From assembly GCF_005233835.1 (NCBI RefSeq), contig NZ_SZQA01000001.1, forward strand, positions 372,001 to 436,000: 64,000 bases of DNA. The letters are read 5' to 3'. The position numbers and the translations under genes are program-made. Every line of letters begins with the position of its first letter. The stretch's first letter is position 1. This DNA comes from Herbidospora galbida (GTDB taxonomy: Bacteria; Actinomycetota; Actinomycetes; Streptosporangiales; Streptosporangiaceae). Shown piece after piece: positions 50,015 through 59,268 of the stretch. The notes under the pieces were generated by a model. That model was not told the DNA's origin. It was given only the letters and a program-made list of their open reading frames with translations, and made no database searches.

Positions 50015-50112
50015 CCGAACGAGCGGTGCAGCGCGATCTCCGTCCGGGTCGAATGCCCAGGCCCGCCACGCGATCACGCCCGCACCCGGGCCCGCCCGCC
50101 CACGGCGGCTCG

Positions 50113-51660
<1,548 letters not shown>

Positions 51661-51728
51661 TCTCCCTTCGGGGAGACGCCGTCCGCCCGGGATCGGGCCG
51701 GGCGGACGGCCGACCCACGAAGGGAAAG

Positions 51729-51769
51729 CCCCGGAAGCCTGAACGGCAGAACCGTTCAGGCTTCCGGGG
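51729..51769. terminator. Strong hairpin terminator after GH10 gene
   Basis: Perfect 18-bp stem (CCCCGGAAGCCTGAACGG pairing with its complement) and a 5-base loop, 69 bases after the GH10 stop, followed by TTTCGC. It is a probable bidirectional terminator between the convergent GH10 and GH62 genes. Confidence 0.75.
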
Positions 51770-51782
51770 TTTCGCATGCCTT

Positions 51783-51813
51783 ACGGCCGGCAGATCGGGG
51801 ATCTGCCGGCCGT
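51783..51813. terminator. Second hairpin in the GH10-GH62 gap
   Basis: Perfect 14-bp stem (ACGGCCGGCAGATC and its complement) with a GGG loop, 13 bases after the first hairpin. It has no T-tract on either strand. Confidence 0.5.
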
Positions 51814-51818
51814 GGCGG

Positions 51819-51865
51819 TCGTACCGGCGGCGGGTGTGTCCCAGCCGAACCCGCCGCCGGTACGA
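51819..51865. terminator. Third hairpin in the GH10-GH62 gap
   Basis: Perfect 17-bp stem (TCGTACCGGCGGCGGGT and its complement) with a 13-base loop, ending 17 bases before the GH62 stop. It could end the leftward GH62 transcript. Confidence 0.5.
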
Positions 51866-51882
51866 GCAGGAGCGTCGCGCCG

Positions 51883-53373
51883 TCAGCGCTGGAGGGTCAG
51901 CAGCCCCGGCCGGTAGGGCAGGAGGCCGTAGTCGACGCCGTTGGAGCTGGGGCTGCGGCCCTGGTAGAGCAGCTGCAGGTTGCAGGGGTCGACGGTCATG
52001 GTCTGGTCGGCGCTGGTGCGGAGCAGTTCGCCGTGGCTGATGTCGTTGGTCCAGGTCGCGCCGCTGTTGGCCTTGCCCGCGAACGGGTTGGACTCGGTGG
52101 TGGCGTTCGGGGTCCACGAGCCGCCCAGGCTGGTGGCGGTGAAGGACCGGAAGTAGCGGCCCTGCGAGCCGATCGCCTCGACGATCATCAGGTAGCGCTG
52201 CTGGCCGGCCAGCTTGTAGACCTGGACCGCCTCGAACAGGTTGTTCGTGGTGTCGGTCATGATGGTCGTGTAGTTGGAGCCGAAGCTGCCGGGGAAGTTG
52301 CCGATCGGCATGCTGGCCCGGTAGATGCGGCCGTTGTCACCGGCGAAGAACAGGTACATGTTCTGGCTGTCGCCGATGAGCGCCTGGTCGATCGGGCCGG
52401 TTTGCGAGTTGGAGATGCTGCCCGAGAACAGCGTCTGCGGCGCCGACCAGCCGTTCGGGTTGGTCGGGTTGGAGGAGGTGCGGTAGGAGAACGCCGGGCC
52501 ACCCCACTGGTAGGCCAGCACCCAGATGTTGCGCGGCTGGAAGTAGAACAGCGACGGCGCGACGGTGCCCGAGTTCATCGCGTTCTGGCTGGCCGAGCCC
52601 ATCTGCGAGTAGTTGGTGAACAGGCCGAAGTTCATCGAACCCCAGCTCGACCCGAAGTCGTGCGTGGTGGCGTAGACGAGCTGCTGCCCGTTGTAGGGGG
52701 CGACGGTGAAGTCCTTCAGCGACACCCAGCCCGACCTCGGCTGCGCCAGCGCGCCGGTCGAGGTCCACCGGTAGGTCGAGGGGAGGTTGCACGTCGGCGT
52801 CGGGCTCGGGGTCGGGCTCGGGCTCGGCGTGGGCGTGGGACTGGGAGTGGGTGTGGGACTGGGGGTCGGTGTGGGGCTCGGCGTCGGCGTCGGCGTGCCG
52901 GGGGTTCCGGTGCAGGGGACGCCGTTCAGGGAGAACGAGGTCGGCAACTCGTTGCTGCTGCTGAAGGAGCCGTTGAAGCCGAAGCCGGTGCTGCCGCCGG
53001 AGGGGATCGACGCGTTGTAGCTCATGTTGGTGGCGGTCACCGACGTACCCGACTGGGACGGCGTGGCGTTCCACATCTGGCTGATCTGCTGGCCCGAGCC
53101 GAAGGTCCAGCCCAGTTGCCAGCCGTTCACCGCGTCACCCAGGTTGTGGATGGTGACGTTGGCGCCGAAGCCGCCGGGCCACGACGAGGTGATGGTGTAG
53201 TCGACCCGGCAGGCGACGGCGGCCTGGGCGGGCTGCGTGGCCACCAGTCCGGCCCCCGTCAGCAGGATCGGGAGGGAGATGATCGCGAAGCGGCGGCGTA
53301 CGGCCGATCGGGACGCCGCCGACGGCGTGACCGCGGAACGGCGCGGGGTCCGCGTTCGCCAGGGAAGGCGCAT
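51883..53373 (-). CDS. GH62 alpha-L-arabinofuranosidase with N-terminal CBM2
   Basis: The 496-residue secreted enzyme removes arabinose side chains from arabinoxylan. A basic leader and hydrophobic signal peptide end at about QPAQAA; a CBM2 follows (about 54-152; [16 protein letters not shown], ends GVPC), then a Pro-Thr/Ser linker (to about 195) and the GH62 five-bladed propeller (about 197-496; [51 protein letters not shown]). The catalytic Asp/Asp/Glu positions of GH62 can be matched to those motifs. Predicted promoter, LacI operator and upstream palindrome lie at 53448-53652. Confidence 0.92.
   Translation of the reverse strand: MRLPWRTRTPRRSAVTPSAASRSAVRRRFAIISLPILLTGAGLVATQPAQAAVACRVDYTITSSWPGGFGANVTIHNLGDAVNGWQLGWTFGSGQQISQMWNATPSQSGTSVTATNMSYNASIPSGGSTGFGFNGSFSSSNELPTSFSLNGVPCTGTPGTPTPTPSPTPTPSPTPTPSPTPTPSPSPTPSPTPTCNLPSTYRWTSTGALAQPRSGWVSLKDFTVAPYNGQQLVYATTHDFGSSWGSMNFGLFTNYSQMGSASQNAMNSGTVAPSLFYFQPRNIWVLAYQWGGPAFSYRTSSNPTNPNGWSAPQTLFSGSISNSQTGPIDQALIGDSQNMYLFFAGDNGRIYRASMPIGNFPGSFGSNYTTIMTDTTNNLFEAVQVYKLAGQQRYLMIVEAIGSQGRYFRSFTATSLGGSWTPNATTESNPFAGKANSGATWTNDISHGELLRTSADQTMTVDPCNLQLLYQGRSPSSNGVDYGLLPYRPGLLTLQR
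52793..52900. repeat. Pro-Thr/Ser linker-coding repeat (GH62)
   Basis: Low-complexity GGCGTSGG-type repeat on the plus strand, encoding the CBM2-GH62 spacer on the minus strand. Open frames of Gly-Val repeats on the other strand are artefacts of it. Confidence 0.8.
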
Positions 53374-53447
53374 GGGGATGCTCCTCGTTGGTTCGTCCAG
53401 CCGCTGTCGGCGACCGGTGTGGAGCCGGCTCCCGTGTCAGAGAAGTC

Positions 53448-53461
53448 TGATAGCGCTAACA
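53448..53461. promoter_or_regulatory. LacI-type operator, GH62 gene
   Basis: TGATAGCGCTAACA, central palindrome TAGCGCTA, about 75-88 bases upstream of the GH62 start and downstream of its predicted promoter. Best-preserved symmetric core of the four copies. Confidence 0.55.
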
Positions 53462-53512
53462 AATGATCGGTGACCCACTGCTCCTTCTCTGCCGGGACGG
53501 CAGTGCGCGGAG

Positions 53513-53540
53513 CTAATACGAGGCGGCCGATTCGCGTCAA
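53513..53540 (-). promoter_or_regulatory. Predicted GH62 promoter
   Basis: On the minus strand TTGACG (53540-53535) and TATTAG (53518-53513) with a 16-base spacer. Good match for a primary-sigma promoter; the LacI-type operator lies downstream of it. Confidence 0.5.
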
Positions 53541-53600
53541 GGCGCGCCCTCGGCCCGGACTTTCGAACCGTCCGCCTCGGTTGGGCCCTTCTTCTGCTCT

Positions 53601-53623
53601 TACGGTCCTACGGCCGGACCGTA
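53601..53623. terminator. Possible terminator after lipase gene
   Basis: TACGGTCC and GGACCGTA form an 8-bp stem with a 7-base loop, 31 bases after the lipase stop on the minus strand. There is no T-run, so it is only a candidate. Confidence 0.35.
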
Positions 53624-53639
53624 CAAGATCGCTTCTGTG

Positions 53640-53652
53640 CTGAAACGTTCAC
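53640..53652. promoter_or_regulatory. Degenerate copy of GTGAAA-TTTCAC motif upstream of GH62
   Basis: On the minus strand GTGAACGTTTCAG, three mismatches to GTGAAAWTTTCAC, about 100 bases before the GH62 -35. Position agrees with the other copies even though the match is weak. Confidence 0.35.
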
Positions 53653-53654
53653 CC

Positions 53655-54485
53655 TTAGGGCAGCGCGTCCGGCGAGGTGTCGAGTGTGTTCAGCACGATC
53701 TGGTGCACCACCGGGTCGTAGTTGACGGCCACGTGGCCGCTGAAGTCGAGCGGGGCGCGGTCCTGGAGCAGGATGTTCTCGACGGAGTCGCCGGTGAGGA
53801 AACTCGACGTGTGCGGCGTGACCACCAGGTCGAACCTCGTGGCGATCACCGTGTAGTGGACGCCGGGCACCGTGTCGCCCCCGTCGTTCAGCGTCCTCAT
53901 GAAGTCGGAGCCGACCATCTGCTGCTGACACGACTGGCACACCAGTGAGATGGCGGGACTGAGCCCGAGCAGCCGGGCGAGGTTGACCAGCCCGTTGGAG
54001 TTTGTGCCGTGGTTGGACGGCGTGACGCCGATCAGCCGATGGACCTTCGCCGCGCCGTTCAGGAACTTCAGGTAGTAGCGCGGCATCATCCCGCCCTGCG
54101 AGTGACCGACGATGTCCACCTCGGACGCGCCGGTCGCCGTCAGCACCCGGTCGATGAAGTCCGACAGCTGCCGGGCCGACCGGGCGATGTCCCCCACGCC
54201 GTTGAGCGGCCCCGTGGCCGGGACCCGGCCGTAGTTGAGCGCGAAGACACAGTGGCCCGCCGCCTTCAGCTTCGGCGCGAGCGTCGCCCAGTTGCCCGCC
54301 ATGTCCTCGAACGTGCCGTGCACCAGCACCACCGGACGCGGGCGCAGCGGTGACGGCTTGCAGGTCCAGATGTTGGCGCCCAGGGGCGAGATGTCGGCCG
54401 CGGCGGGCGCGGCGGTCAGGCCGACCCCGGCGGCCAGGGCCAGGGTCACCGCGGCGGCCCATGCTGAGACACGATTGATCGTCAT
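53655..54485 (-). CDS. Secreted lipase/esterase (class 2 lipase-like)
   Basis: The 276-residue protein has a signal peptide ending APAAA, the oxyanion segment VVLVHGTFEDM, and the nucleophile in GHSQGGMMPRYYLKFL. Further marks of Streptomyces-type triacylglycerol lipases are CWxLN (HCVFALNYG), TPSNHGT and the catalytic-triad aspartate in the RFDLVV/TPHTS region. Two near-C-terminal cysteines (CQSC) could form a disulfide. It is divergent from no gene and follows an SDR gene; no operator motif is seen. Confidence 0.88.
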   Translation of the reverse strand: MTINRVSAWAAAVTLALAAGVGLTAAPAAADISPLGANIWTCKPSPLRPRPVVLVHGTFEDMAGNWATLAPKLKAAGHCVFALNYGRVPATGPLNGVGDIARSARQLSDFIDRVLTATGASEVDIVGHSQGGMMPRYYLKFLNGAAKVHRLIGVTPSNHGTNSNGLVNLARLLGLSPAISLVCQSCQQQMVGSDFMRTLNDGGDTVPGVHYTVIATRFDLVVTPHTSSFLTGDSVENILLQDRAPLDFSGHVAVNYDPVVHQIVLNTLDTSPDALP

Positions 54486-54581
54486 GCCCTCATTGCGGCC
54501 CCTGACCAGGGGGAATCCGAGCAGCCCCGCCGCTACGGAAGATCATTTGCGGTGATCATTACTTACGGCGGCACGGCGCGG

Positions 54582-55331
54582 TCACTGGGGCAGTCCCTGG
54601 TAGTCGGCCGGGCCGGCGATCTGGCCGCCGTCGCCGGCGACCTCGGCGCCGGTGACGAACCGGGAGTCGTCACCGGCGAGGAACAGCACGATCGCGGCGA
54701 TGTCGTCCGGCTCGCCGACGCGTCCGAGCGCGACGTTCCGGGTGTCGAAGACGACGCCGTCGGTCATCGGGGTGCGGATCTGCCCGGGGTGGACGGCGTT
54801 GACCCGGATGCCGAAGACGCCCAGTTCCAGGGCGGCGGTCTTGGTGAGGCCGCGTACACCCCATTTGGAGACGACGTACCCGGACATCCTCGGCACACCC
54901 TGCAGCGCGCCGACCGAGCCGATGTTGACGATCGAGCCGCCGCCCGCCCGTCTCATCGCCGGGACGACGGCCTGGATGCCGTTGAAGACGCCGACCAGGT
55001 TGACGTCGAGCGTGCGCCGCAACCGGGCGGCGTCCCACTGCTCCAGGGGCGCCGGGTCGGCGACGCCCGCGTTGTTGACCAGGACGTCGACCGAGCCGAA
55101 CCTCTCTTCGGTACGCCCGACGACCCCGGCCCACTCCTCCTCCGACCGCACGTCGAGCCGTTCGGCGACGACGCGCGCGCCGAGACCGGCCGCGAGTTCC
55201 CGGGCCGCCGTGACGTTGACGTCGGCGACGACGACGTTCGCGCCCTCCGCCGCCAGCCGCCGTACGGTAGCCGCCCCCATGCCCATGGCGCCGCCGGTGA
55301 CGATGGCCGTCTTTCCCGCCACGCGATCCAT
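54582..55331 (-). CDS. SDR-family oxidoreductase
   Basis: The 249-residue enzyme is a classical short-chain dehydrogenase: cofactor motif TGGAMGMG, NNAG, catalytic Ser in NIGSVG, and YVVSK. The VADVN motif after the second strand has Asp, which favours NAD. GGAG precedes the ATG at 55331; an earlier start at 55349 is possible. It follows the truncated SDR remnant closely and is probably controlled by the divergent MarR protein. Confidence 0.9.
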   Translation of the reverse strand: MDRVAGKTAIVTGGAMGMGAATVRRLAAEGANVVVADVNVTAARELAAGLGARVVAERLDVRSEEEWAGVVGRTEERFGSVDVLVNNAGVADPAPLEQWDAARLRRTLDVNLVGVFNGIQAVVPAMRRAGGGSIVNIGSVGALQGVPRMSGYVVSKWGVRGLTKTAALELGVFGIRVNAVHPGQIRTPMTDGVVFDTRNVALGRVGEPDDIAAIVLFLAGDDSRFVTGAEVAGDGGQIAGPADYQGLPQ

Positions 55332-55354
55332 CGCGGGCTCCTTTCCCATGTCGT

Positions 55355-55567
55355 TCACTCGTCGAAGTCGGTGCCGCGCGACAGGGACTCCCAGGCGTCG
55401 CGCTCCCGCTTGGCCGCCGCCGTGAGGCGGTCGAGGGGGTCGTTGCCGAAGGCCGGCCGCAGGGGTGTGTCGGGTGCGTCCAGGGCGGCGACGAGCTCCG
55501 CGGCTCCGTCGGTGCGGCGGTCGGTCAGCACGACGGTGGCGCCGGTGACCAGCCAGATGCGTTTCAT
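55355..55567 (-). pseudogene. SDR remnant with in-frame internal deletion
   Basis: A 70-codon open frame with a good ribosome site (GGAGGAGAGTGATC before ATG 55567). It starts like an SDR (MKRIWLVTGA) and continues directly with an SDR C-terminus (TDGAAELVAALDAPDTPLRP, then GNDPLDRLTAAAKRERDAW). About 190 codons of the normal core, including the active-site Ser/Tyr/Lys, are absent without loss of frame. It may still be translated, being first after the promoter and operator, but cannot be an active SDR. Confidence 0.65.
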
Positions 55568-55584
55568 GATCACTCTCCTCCGGT

Positions 55585-55626
55585 AAGGGTGATGTGTCAC
55601 CCTTGAAAGGATGATGCGTCACCCTT
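55585..55626. promoter_or_regulatory. Two tandem MarR operators
   Basis: Copy 1 (55585-55604) is a perfect palindrome, AAGGGTGA, TGTG, TCACCCTT. Copy 2 (55607-55626) reads AAGGATGATG then CGTCACCCTT, with two changes. Starts are 22 bases apart, about two helical turns, so two dimers could bind the same face. The sites lie between the divergent MarR and SDR genes. Confidence 0.7.
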
Positions 55627-55673
55627 CGGGAAAAAGCAAATGTCCGCGTTTGTCCGTTCGGTAGCCTGAGAAG

Positions 55674-56147
55674 GTGACCGGATCCGGGGAGTTGAGCGAG
55701 CGCGAGCGCCGTGCCTGGTACGCCTTCCTCACCATGCAGGAGGACCTGCGCCGCCACATGAACCGGCAACTGCTGCAGGACACCGGCCTGTCGCTGGCCG
55801 ACTACGCCGTCCTCAGCACGTTGTGGATGCAGCCGGACAACTCGTTGCGCGTCTTCGAGCTGCGGGAACGACTCCGGTGGGAGAAGACCCGGCTCACCCA
55901 CCAGATCTCGCGGATGGTCACGCGCGGACAGGTCGAGCGCAACCCCTGCGCCGACGACCCGCGCGGCCAGCAGATCAGCCTCACCCCGGCCGGACACGAG
56001 GCCATCACCAAGGCCGTCCCGCTGCACATCGAGTACGTCCGCCGGATCTTCCTCGACGTCGTCACTCCTCGGCAGCTCGACACCCTGGCCGTGCTGTCGG
56101 AGTCGGTCCTGGGCAACCTCGCCACCGAGGAACCGGCCGACAACTGA
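55674..56147 (+). CDS. MarR-family regulator
   Basis: The 157-residue winged-helix protein has the MarR layout: dimer helix (WYAFLTMQEDLRRHMNRQLL), HTH (LSLADYAVLSTLWMQP, LRVFELRERLRWEKTRLTHQ) and wing (DDPRGQQISLTPAG). GTG at 55674 is used. It is divergent from the SDR genes and lies next to two operators, so it is an autoregulated repressor of them. Phenolic-type ligands are usual for the family; the ligand is not known here. Confidence 0.88.
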   Translation: MTGSGELSERERRAWYAFLTMQEDLRRHMNRQLLQDTGLSLADYAVLSTLWMQPDNSLRVFELRERLRWEKTRLTHQISRMVTRGQVERNPCADDPRGQQISLTPAGHEAITKAVPLHIEYVRRIFLDVVTPRQLDTLAVLSESVLGNLATEEPADN

Positions 56148-56150
56148 CCC

Positions 56151-56624
56151 TTACCGGGGGCGGGTGACGCGGAGCCGCGCGTCGGTCACGTTGTCGAAGC
56201 GCGAGTCCCCGCCCCGGATCAGCACGAAGTGCGTGCGCACGTCGGCGCGGTAGGCCACCAGGGAACCGGACGGCGCGAGGTCGTCGTCCACGAGTTCCCC
56301 GCCCTCGGGCAGGCGGGCGTTGAGCGCGGCCACGGCCGCGACGGGATCGTCGGCGGGGCCGGCGGTCGCTTCGAGGTAGAGCGCCTCGGCGCCGCCGACG
56401 GGCGCGTGGGAGTCGAAGACCGTCATGGCCACATCGGGGCGGGCGGCGAGGTTGCGGGAATGCCTGCTGCCGGGTGACGACACCCAGTACAGCCGGTCTT
56501 CGTCGCGGGCGGCGAAGAAGACCGGGGTCGCCCACGGTCGTCCCTGATCGTCGGCGGTCGCGAGCACGAGGTAGCGGTTCTCGCCGAGCAGTCGCGGGAC
56601 CGCCTCCCACATGCCGTCCGTCAT
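56151..56624 (-). CDS. Pyridoxamine 5'-phosphate oxidase-like flavin protein
   Basis: The 157-residue protein has the split-barrel FMN-binding pattern of PNPOx-like proteins (YLVLATADDQGRPWATPVFF, RLYWVSSPGSRHSRNLAARP, VAMTVFDS). Such proteins bind FMN, F420 or heme; the substrate is not predictable. It ends three bases from the MarR stop on the opposite strand. Confidence 0.82.
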   Translation of the reverse strand: MTDGMWEAVPRLLGENRYLVLATADDQGRPWATPVFFAARDEDRLYWVSSPGSRHSRNLAARPDVAMTVFDSHAPVGGAEALYLEATAGPADDPVAAVAALNARLPEGGELVDDDLAPSGSLVAYRADVRTHFVLIRGGDSRFDNVTDARLRVTRPR

Positions 56625-56691
56625 CGCTCCTCCTGTGGTCGTCGCGTTCGTTCCGGCGTCTAACCGAGGAGACGCGACGCACGCGGCCGGC

Positions 56692-56708
56692 AGGTGAAAA
56701 TTTCACCT
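56692..56708. promoter_or_regulatory. Extended GTGAAA-TTTCAC palindrome upstream of esterase gene
   Basis: AGGTGAAA, A, TTTCACCT: a perfect 8-1-8 palindrome, the best of the set, about 85 bases before the predicted -35 of the CE1-like gene. Confidence 0.6.
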
Positions 56709-56792
56709 CGGCCCGTTCCGGCGGTGAGGACGTCTTCGGTGGCACGCCCGCGAATCGTCCCCGCCGCCCTCTCGGCGGCCCGGACGCCATTC

Positions 56793-56822
56793 TTGACAGG
56801 CCCGCTCACTCCTGCCTACCGT
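56793..56822 (+). promoter_or_regulatory. Predicted esterase promoter
   Basis: TTGACA (56793-56798) and TACCGT (56817-56822) with an 18-base spacer; the -35 is a perfect consensus. The LacI-type operator follows 16 bases later. Confidence 0.5.
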
Positions 56823-56838
56823 GACCGCGAAATCTGGA

Positions 56839-56852
56839 TGTTAGCGATAACA
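56839..56852. promoter_or_regulatory. LacI-type operator, esterase gene
   Basis: TGTTAGCGATAACA matches TGTTNNCGNNAACA with only one asymmetric pair. It overlaps the start of the predicted transcript, an ideal position for a repressor. Confidence 0.6.
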
Positions 56853-56888
56853 AGTGTTCCCGCAAGGGAATTCACCAGAGGAAATCCC

Positions 56889-58184
56889 GTGCTCACACGA
56901 ACCCGATCTGTTCTCGCCGCCGCCGGGGCCGCGGCGCTCGTCATCCTGGCCTGGGGTCCCGCGGCACTGAGCCACAGCACCGCCGAGAGCGTCATGGCCG
57001 CGACCGCCGGGTGCGGCAAGACGCCCACTCTGCGCAGCGGCACCTACTCGCTCCAGCACAACGGCAAGAGCCGGTCGTACATCCTCCGGGTCCCCGACAA
57101 CTACGACAACACCCGGCAGTACCGCCTGGTCTTCGGGTTCCACTGGCTGAACGGCACCGCCACCGACGTGGCCACCGGGCAGACCGTCCAGCGTGACGTG
57201 TGGTCCTACTACGGCCTGCAGCGGCTGGCGAACAACACCGCCATCTTCGTCGCGCCCCAGGGGCTCAACAACGGGTGGGCCAACTCGGCCGGCGAGGACG
57301 TCACGCTCGTCGACGCCATCATCAACCAGATCGAGTCCGATCTGTGCGTCGACACCGCCCAGCGGTTCGCGGTCGGATTCAGCTACGGCGGCGCCATGTC
57401 GAACGCGCTGGCGTGCGCGCGGCCCGACGTCTTCCGGGCGGTCGCGGTGCAGTCGGGCGCGCAGCTGAGCGGCTGCGGCGGCGGCACCCAGCCGGTCGCC
57501 TACCTCGGCATCCACGGGCTGCGTGACTCCGTGCTGGCGATCTCGCAGGGGCGGACGTTACGCGACCGGTTCGTCCGCAACAACGGCTGCACGGCGCAGA
57601 ACCCGCCGGAGCCCTCCCAGGGCAGCCTGTCGCACCGGGTCACCACCTACTCCGGATGCCGGTCCGGCTACCCGGTCACCTGGGCGGCCTTCGACGAGGG
57701 CCACATCGCCGCACCGCAGGACGGCGCGACGGGCGACAGCGGATCGCGAACCTGGGTGCCGGCCGAGGTCTGGCGCTTCTTCACCCAGTTCACCTCCCCC
57801 ACACCTTCGCCGTCGCCGAGCCCATCACCGTCGGCCTCTCCCAGTCCGTCACCGAGTCCGGGCACCGGGTCGTGCCGGGTGACGTACACGACGAACGCCT
57901 GGAACACCGGGCTCACGACCGCGATCAAGATCACCAACACCGGGTCGACGGCGGTGAACGGCTGGGCGTTGCGCTTCACCCTGTCGCCGGGGCAGGTCAT
58001 CACCAACGGGTGGAACGCCATCTACGAGCCGACCAGCGGGGCGGTGACCGCCACCAACGTCTCCTACAACGCCGACCTCGCGGCGGGCGCGAGCCTCGAC
58101 ATCGGCTTCCAGGCGACCCACACGGGCAACACCACGGCACCGGCGACCTTCACCCTCAACGGCTCCCCTTGTACGACCGCCTGA
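56889..58184 (+). CDS. Secreted CE1-like (PHB depolymerase/feruloyl esterase) enzyme with CBM2
   Basis: The 431-residue protein has a signal peptide, an alpha/beta hydrolase (about 40-300) with nucleophile in GFSYGGAMSNALAC and the GFHWLNG oxyanion region typical of CE1/LpqC-type esterases, followed by a Pro-Ser linker and a C-terminal CBM2 (CRVTYTTNAWNTG...SPC). It probably removes ferulic or acetyl groups from xylan; PHB depolymerase is the alternative but the CBM2 and neighbours favour plant polymer. GTG at 56889 follows AGAGGAAA. Confidence 0.88.
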   Translation: MLTRTRSVLAAAGAAALVILAWGPAALSHSTAESVMAATAGCGKTPTLRSGTYSLQHNGKSRSYILRVPDNYDNTRQYRLVFGFHWLNGTATDVATGQTVQRDVWSYYGLQRLANNTAIFVAPQGLNNGWANSAGEDVTLVDAIINQIESDLCVDTAQRFAVGFSYGGAMSNALACARPDVFRAVAVQSGAQLSGCGGGTQPVAYLGIHGLRDSVLAISQGRTLRDRFVRNNGCTAQNPPEPSQGSLSHRVTTYSGCRSGYPVTWAAFDEGHIAAPQDGATGDSGSRTWVPAEVWRFFTQFTSPTPSPSPSPSPSASPSPSPSPGTGSCRVTYTTNAWNTGLTTAIKITNTGSTAVNGWALRFTLSPGQVITNGWNAIYEPTSGAVTATNVSYNADLAAGASLDIGFQATHTGNTTAPATFTLNGSPCTTA

Positions 58185-58190
58185 CGGGTG

Positions 58191-58228
58191 ATCCGCGAGG
58201 GGATGCGCGCTTCCATCCCCTCGCGGAT
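58191..58228. terminator. Terminator hairpin after esterase gene
   Basis: Perfect 15-bp stem (ATCCGCGAGGGGATG and its complement) with an 8-base loop, six bases after the esterase stop. Confidence 0.7.
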
Positions 58229-58369
58229 GCCGACGATCAGCCCGGTCGTCGGATTCGCGCAATTGATGGTTAATGTCCGTTGAAAAGTCCGGCGACCGTT
58301 TCAAGCCGGGGATCGCAACCATAAATTGACCTTCAATCAGGCCGAATCACCGCCTAACGGGCTACCGTT

Positions 58370-58383
58370 TGTGAGCGTTAACA
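58370..58383. promoter_or_regulatory. LacI-type operator-like site before the methyltransferase gene
   Basis: TGTGAGCGTTAACA fits the LacI pattern less well (TGTG end). It lies 27 bases before the methyltransferase ATG. Its meaning is unsure; the gene is not a secreted enzyme and it may be a coincidence. Confidence 0.35.
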
Positions 58384-58410
58384 AGAAAGAGACAACCGAG
58401 GGAGAAAGTA

Positions 58411-59268
58411 ATGGCCGGTTTCCCCAACGGTCCCAAGGCATCGACCGCCGGTGACGCTCCGCCGATCACCCGGATCGATCCCACGATCCCTCACCCCGCG
58501 CGTATCTACGACTACCTCCTCGGCGGCAAGGACCACTTCGCCGCCGACCGGGAGGCGGGCGAGCAGCTCATCAAGCTGTCGCCCGGCACCCGCGAGGGCG
58601 TGCGCGCCCACCGGGCCTTTCTCAGCCGGGCCGTGCGGCACCTCGCCGCGAAGGCGGGGATCTCGCAGTTCCTCGACATCGGCACCGGCATCCCCACGCA
58701 GGGCAACACCCACGAGATCGCCCAGGCGGTCAACCCCGCCGCCCGGGTGGTGTACGTCGACAACGACCCCATCGTCCTGGTGCACGGGCGGGCCCTGCTG
58801 ACCAGCAGTGAAGAGGGCAGGACCACGGTCATCGAGGCCGACCTGCGCGACCCCGACCACATCCTGTCGCACCCCCAGGTCAACGAGGTGCTCGACTTCT
58901 CGCGGCCGGTCGGGATCATCATGGCCGGGGTGCTGCACTTCATCACCGACGGCGACAAGCCGGGCGAACTCGTCGAGCGCTACAAGGCGGCCGTGCCGTC
59001 GGGGAGCCATCTGCTGCTGTCGCACATCACGCTCGACTTCGCGCCGCAGGTGGAGGAGAACGAGTTCACCAAGCCCTACGACAAGGGCCCGGCGTCCATG
59101 GTCCCCCGCACCCACACGCAGGTGACGAGCTTCTTCGACGGCTGGACGCTGCTGCCTCCGGGCGTCGTCGAGGTCGTCACCTGGCACCCGGACGAGGACG
59201 AGTACCAGGAGCCCATCCCCGGCGGCGGGCACGCGTGGGCGTACGGCGGCGTGGCCGCCAAGCCGTGA
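58411..59268 (+). CDS. DUF574 SAM-dependent methyltransferase
   Basis: The 285-residue protein belongs to the actinomycete-specific S-adenosyl methyltransferase family PF04672: HPARIYDYLLGGKDHFAADR, FLDIGTGIPTQGNTHEIAQ (SAM site), YVDNDPIVLVHGRALL and GVLHFITDGDKPGELV. GGGAG precedes the ATG. Substrate unknown; members often sit beside regulators or BldB/Cvn-type genes, not seen here. The TGA stop abuts the SDR stop on the other strand. Confidence 0.9.
   Translation: MAGFPNGPKASTAGDAPPITRIDPTIPHPARIYDYLLGGKDHFAADREAGEQLIKLSPGTREGVRAHRAFLSRAVRHLAAKAGISQFLDIGTGIPTQGNTHEIAQAVNPAARVVYVDNDPIVLVHGRALLTSSEEGRTTVIEADLRDPDHILSHPQVNEVLDFSRPVGIIMAGVLHFITDGDKPGELVERYKAAVPSGSHLLLSHITLDFAPQVEENEFTKPYDKGPASMVPRTHTQVTSFFDGWTLLPPGVVEVVTWHPDEDEYQEPIPGGGHAWAYGGVAAKP

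Noticed and set aside
52787-53020. Gly-Val repeat frame opposite the GH62 linker
   Set aside because: It is the reverse reading of the Pro-Thr/Ser linker repeat.
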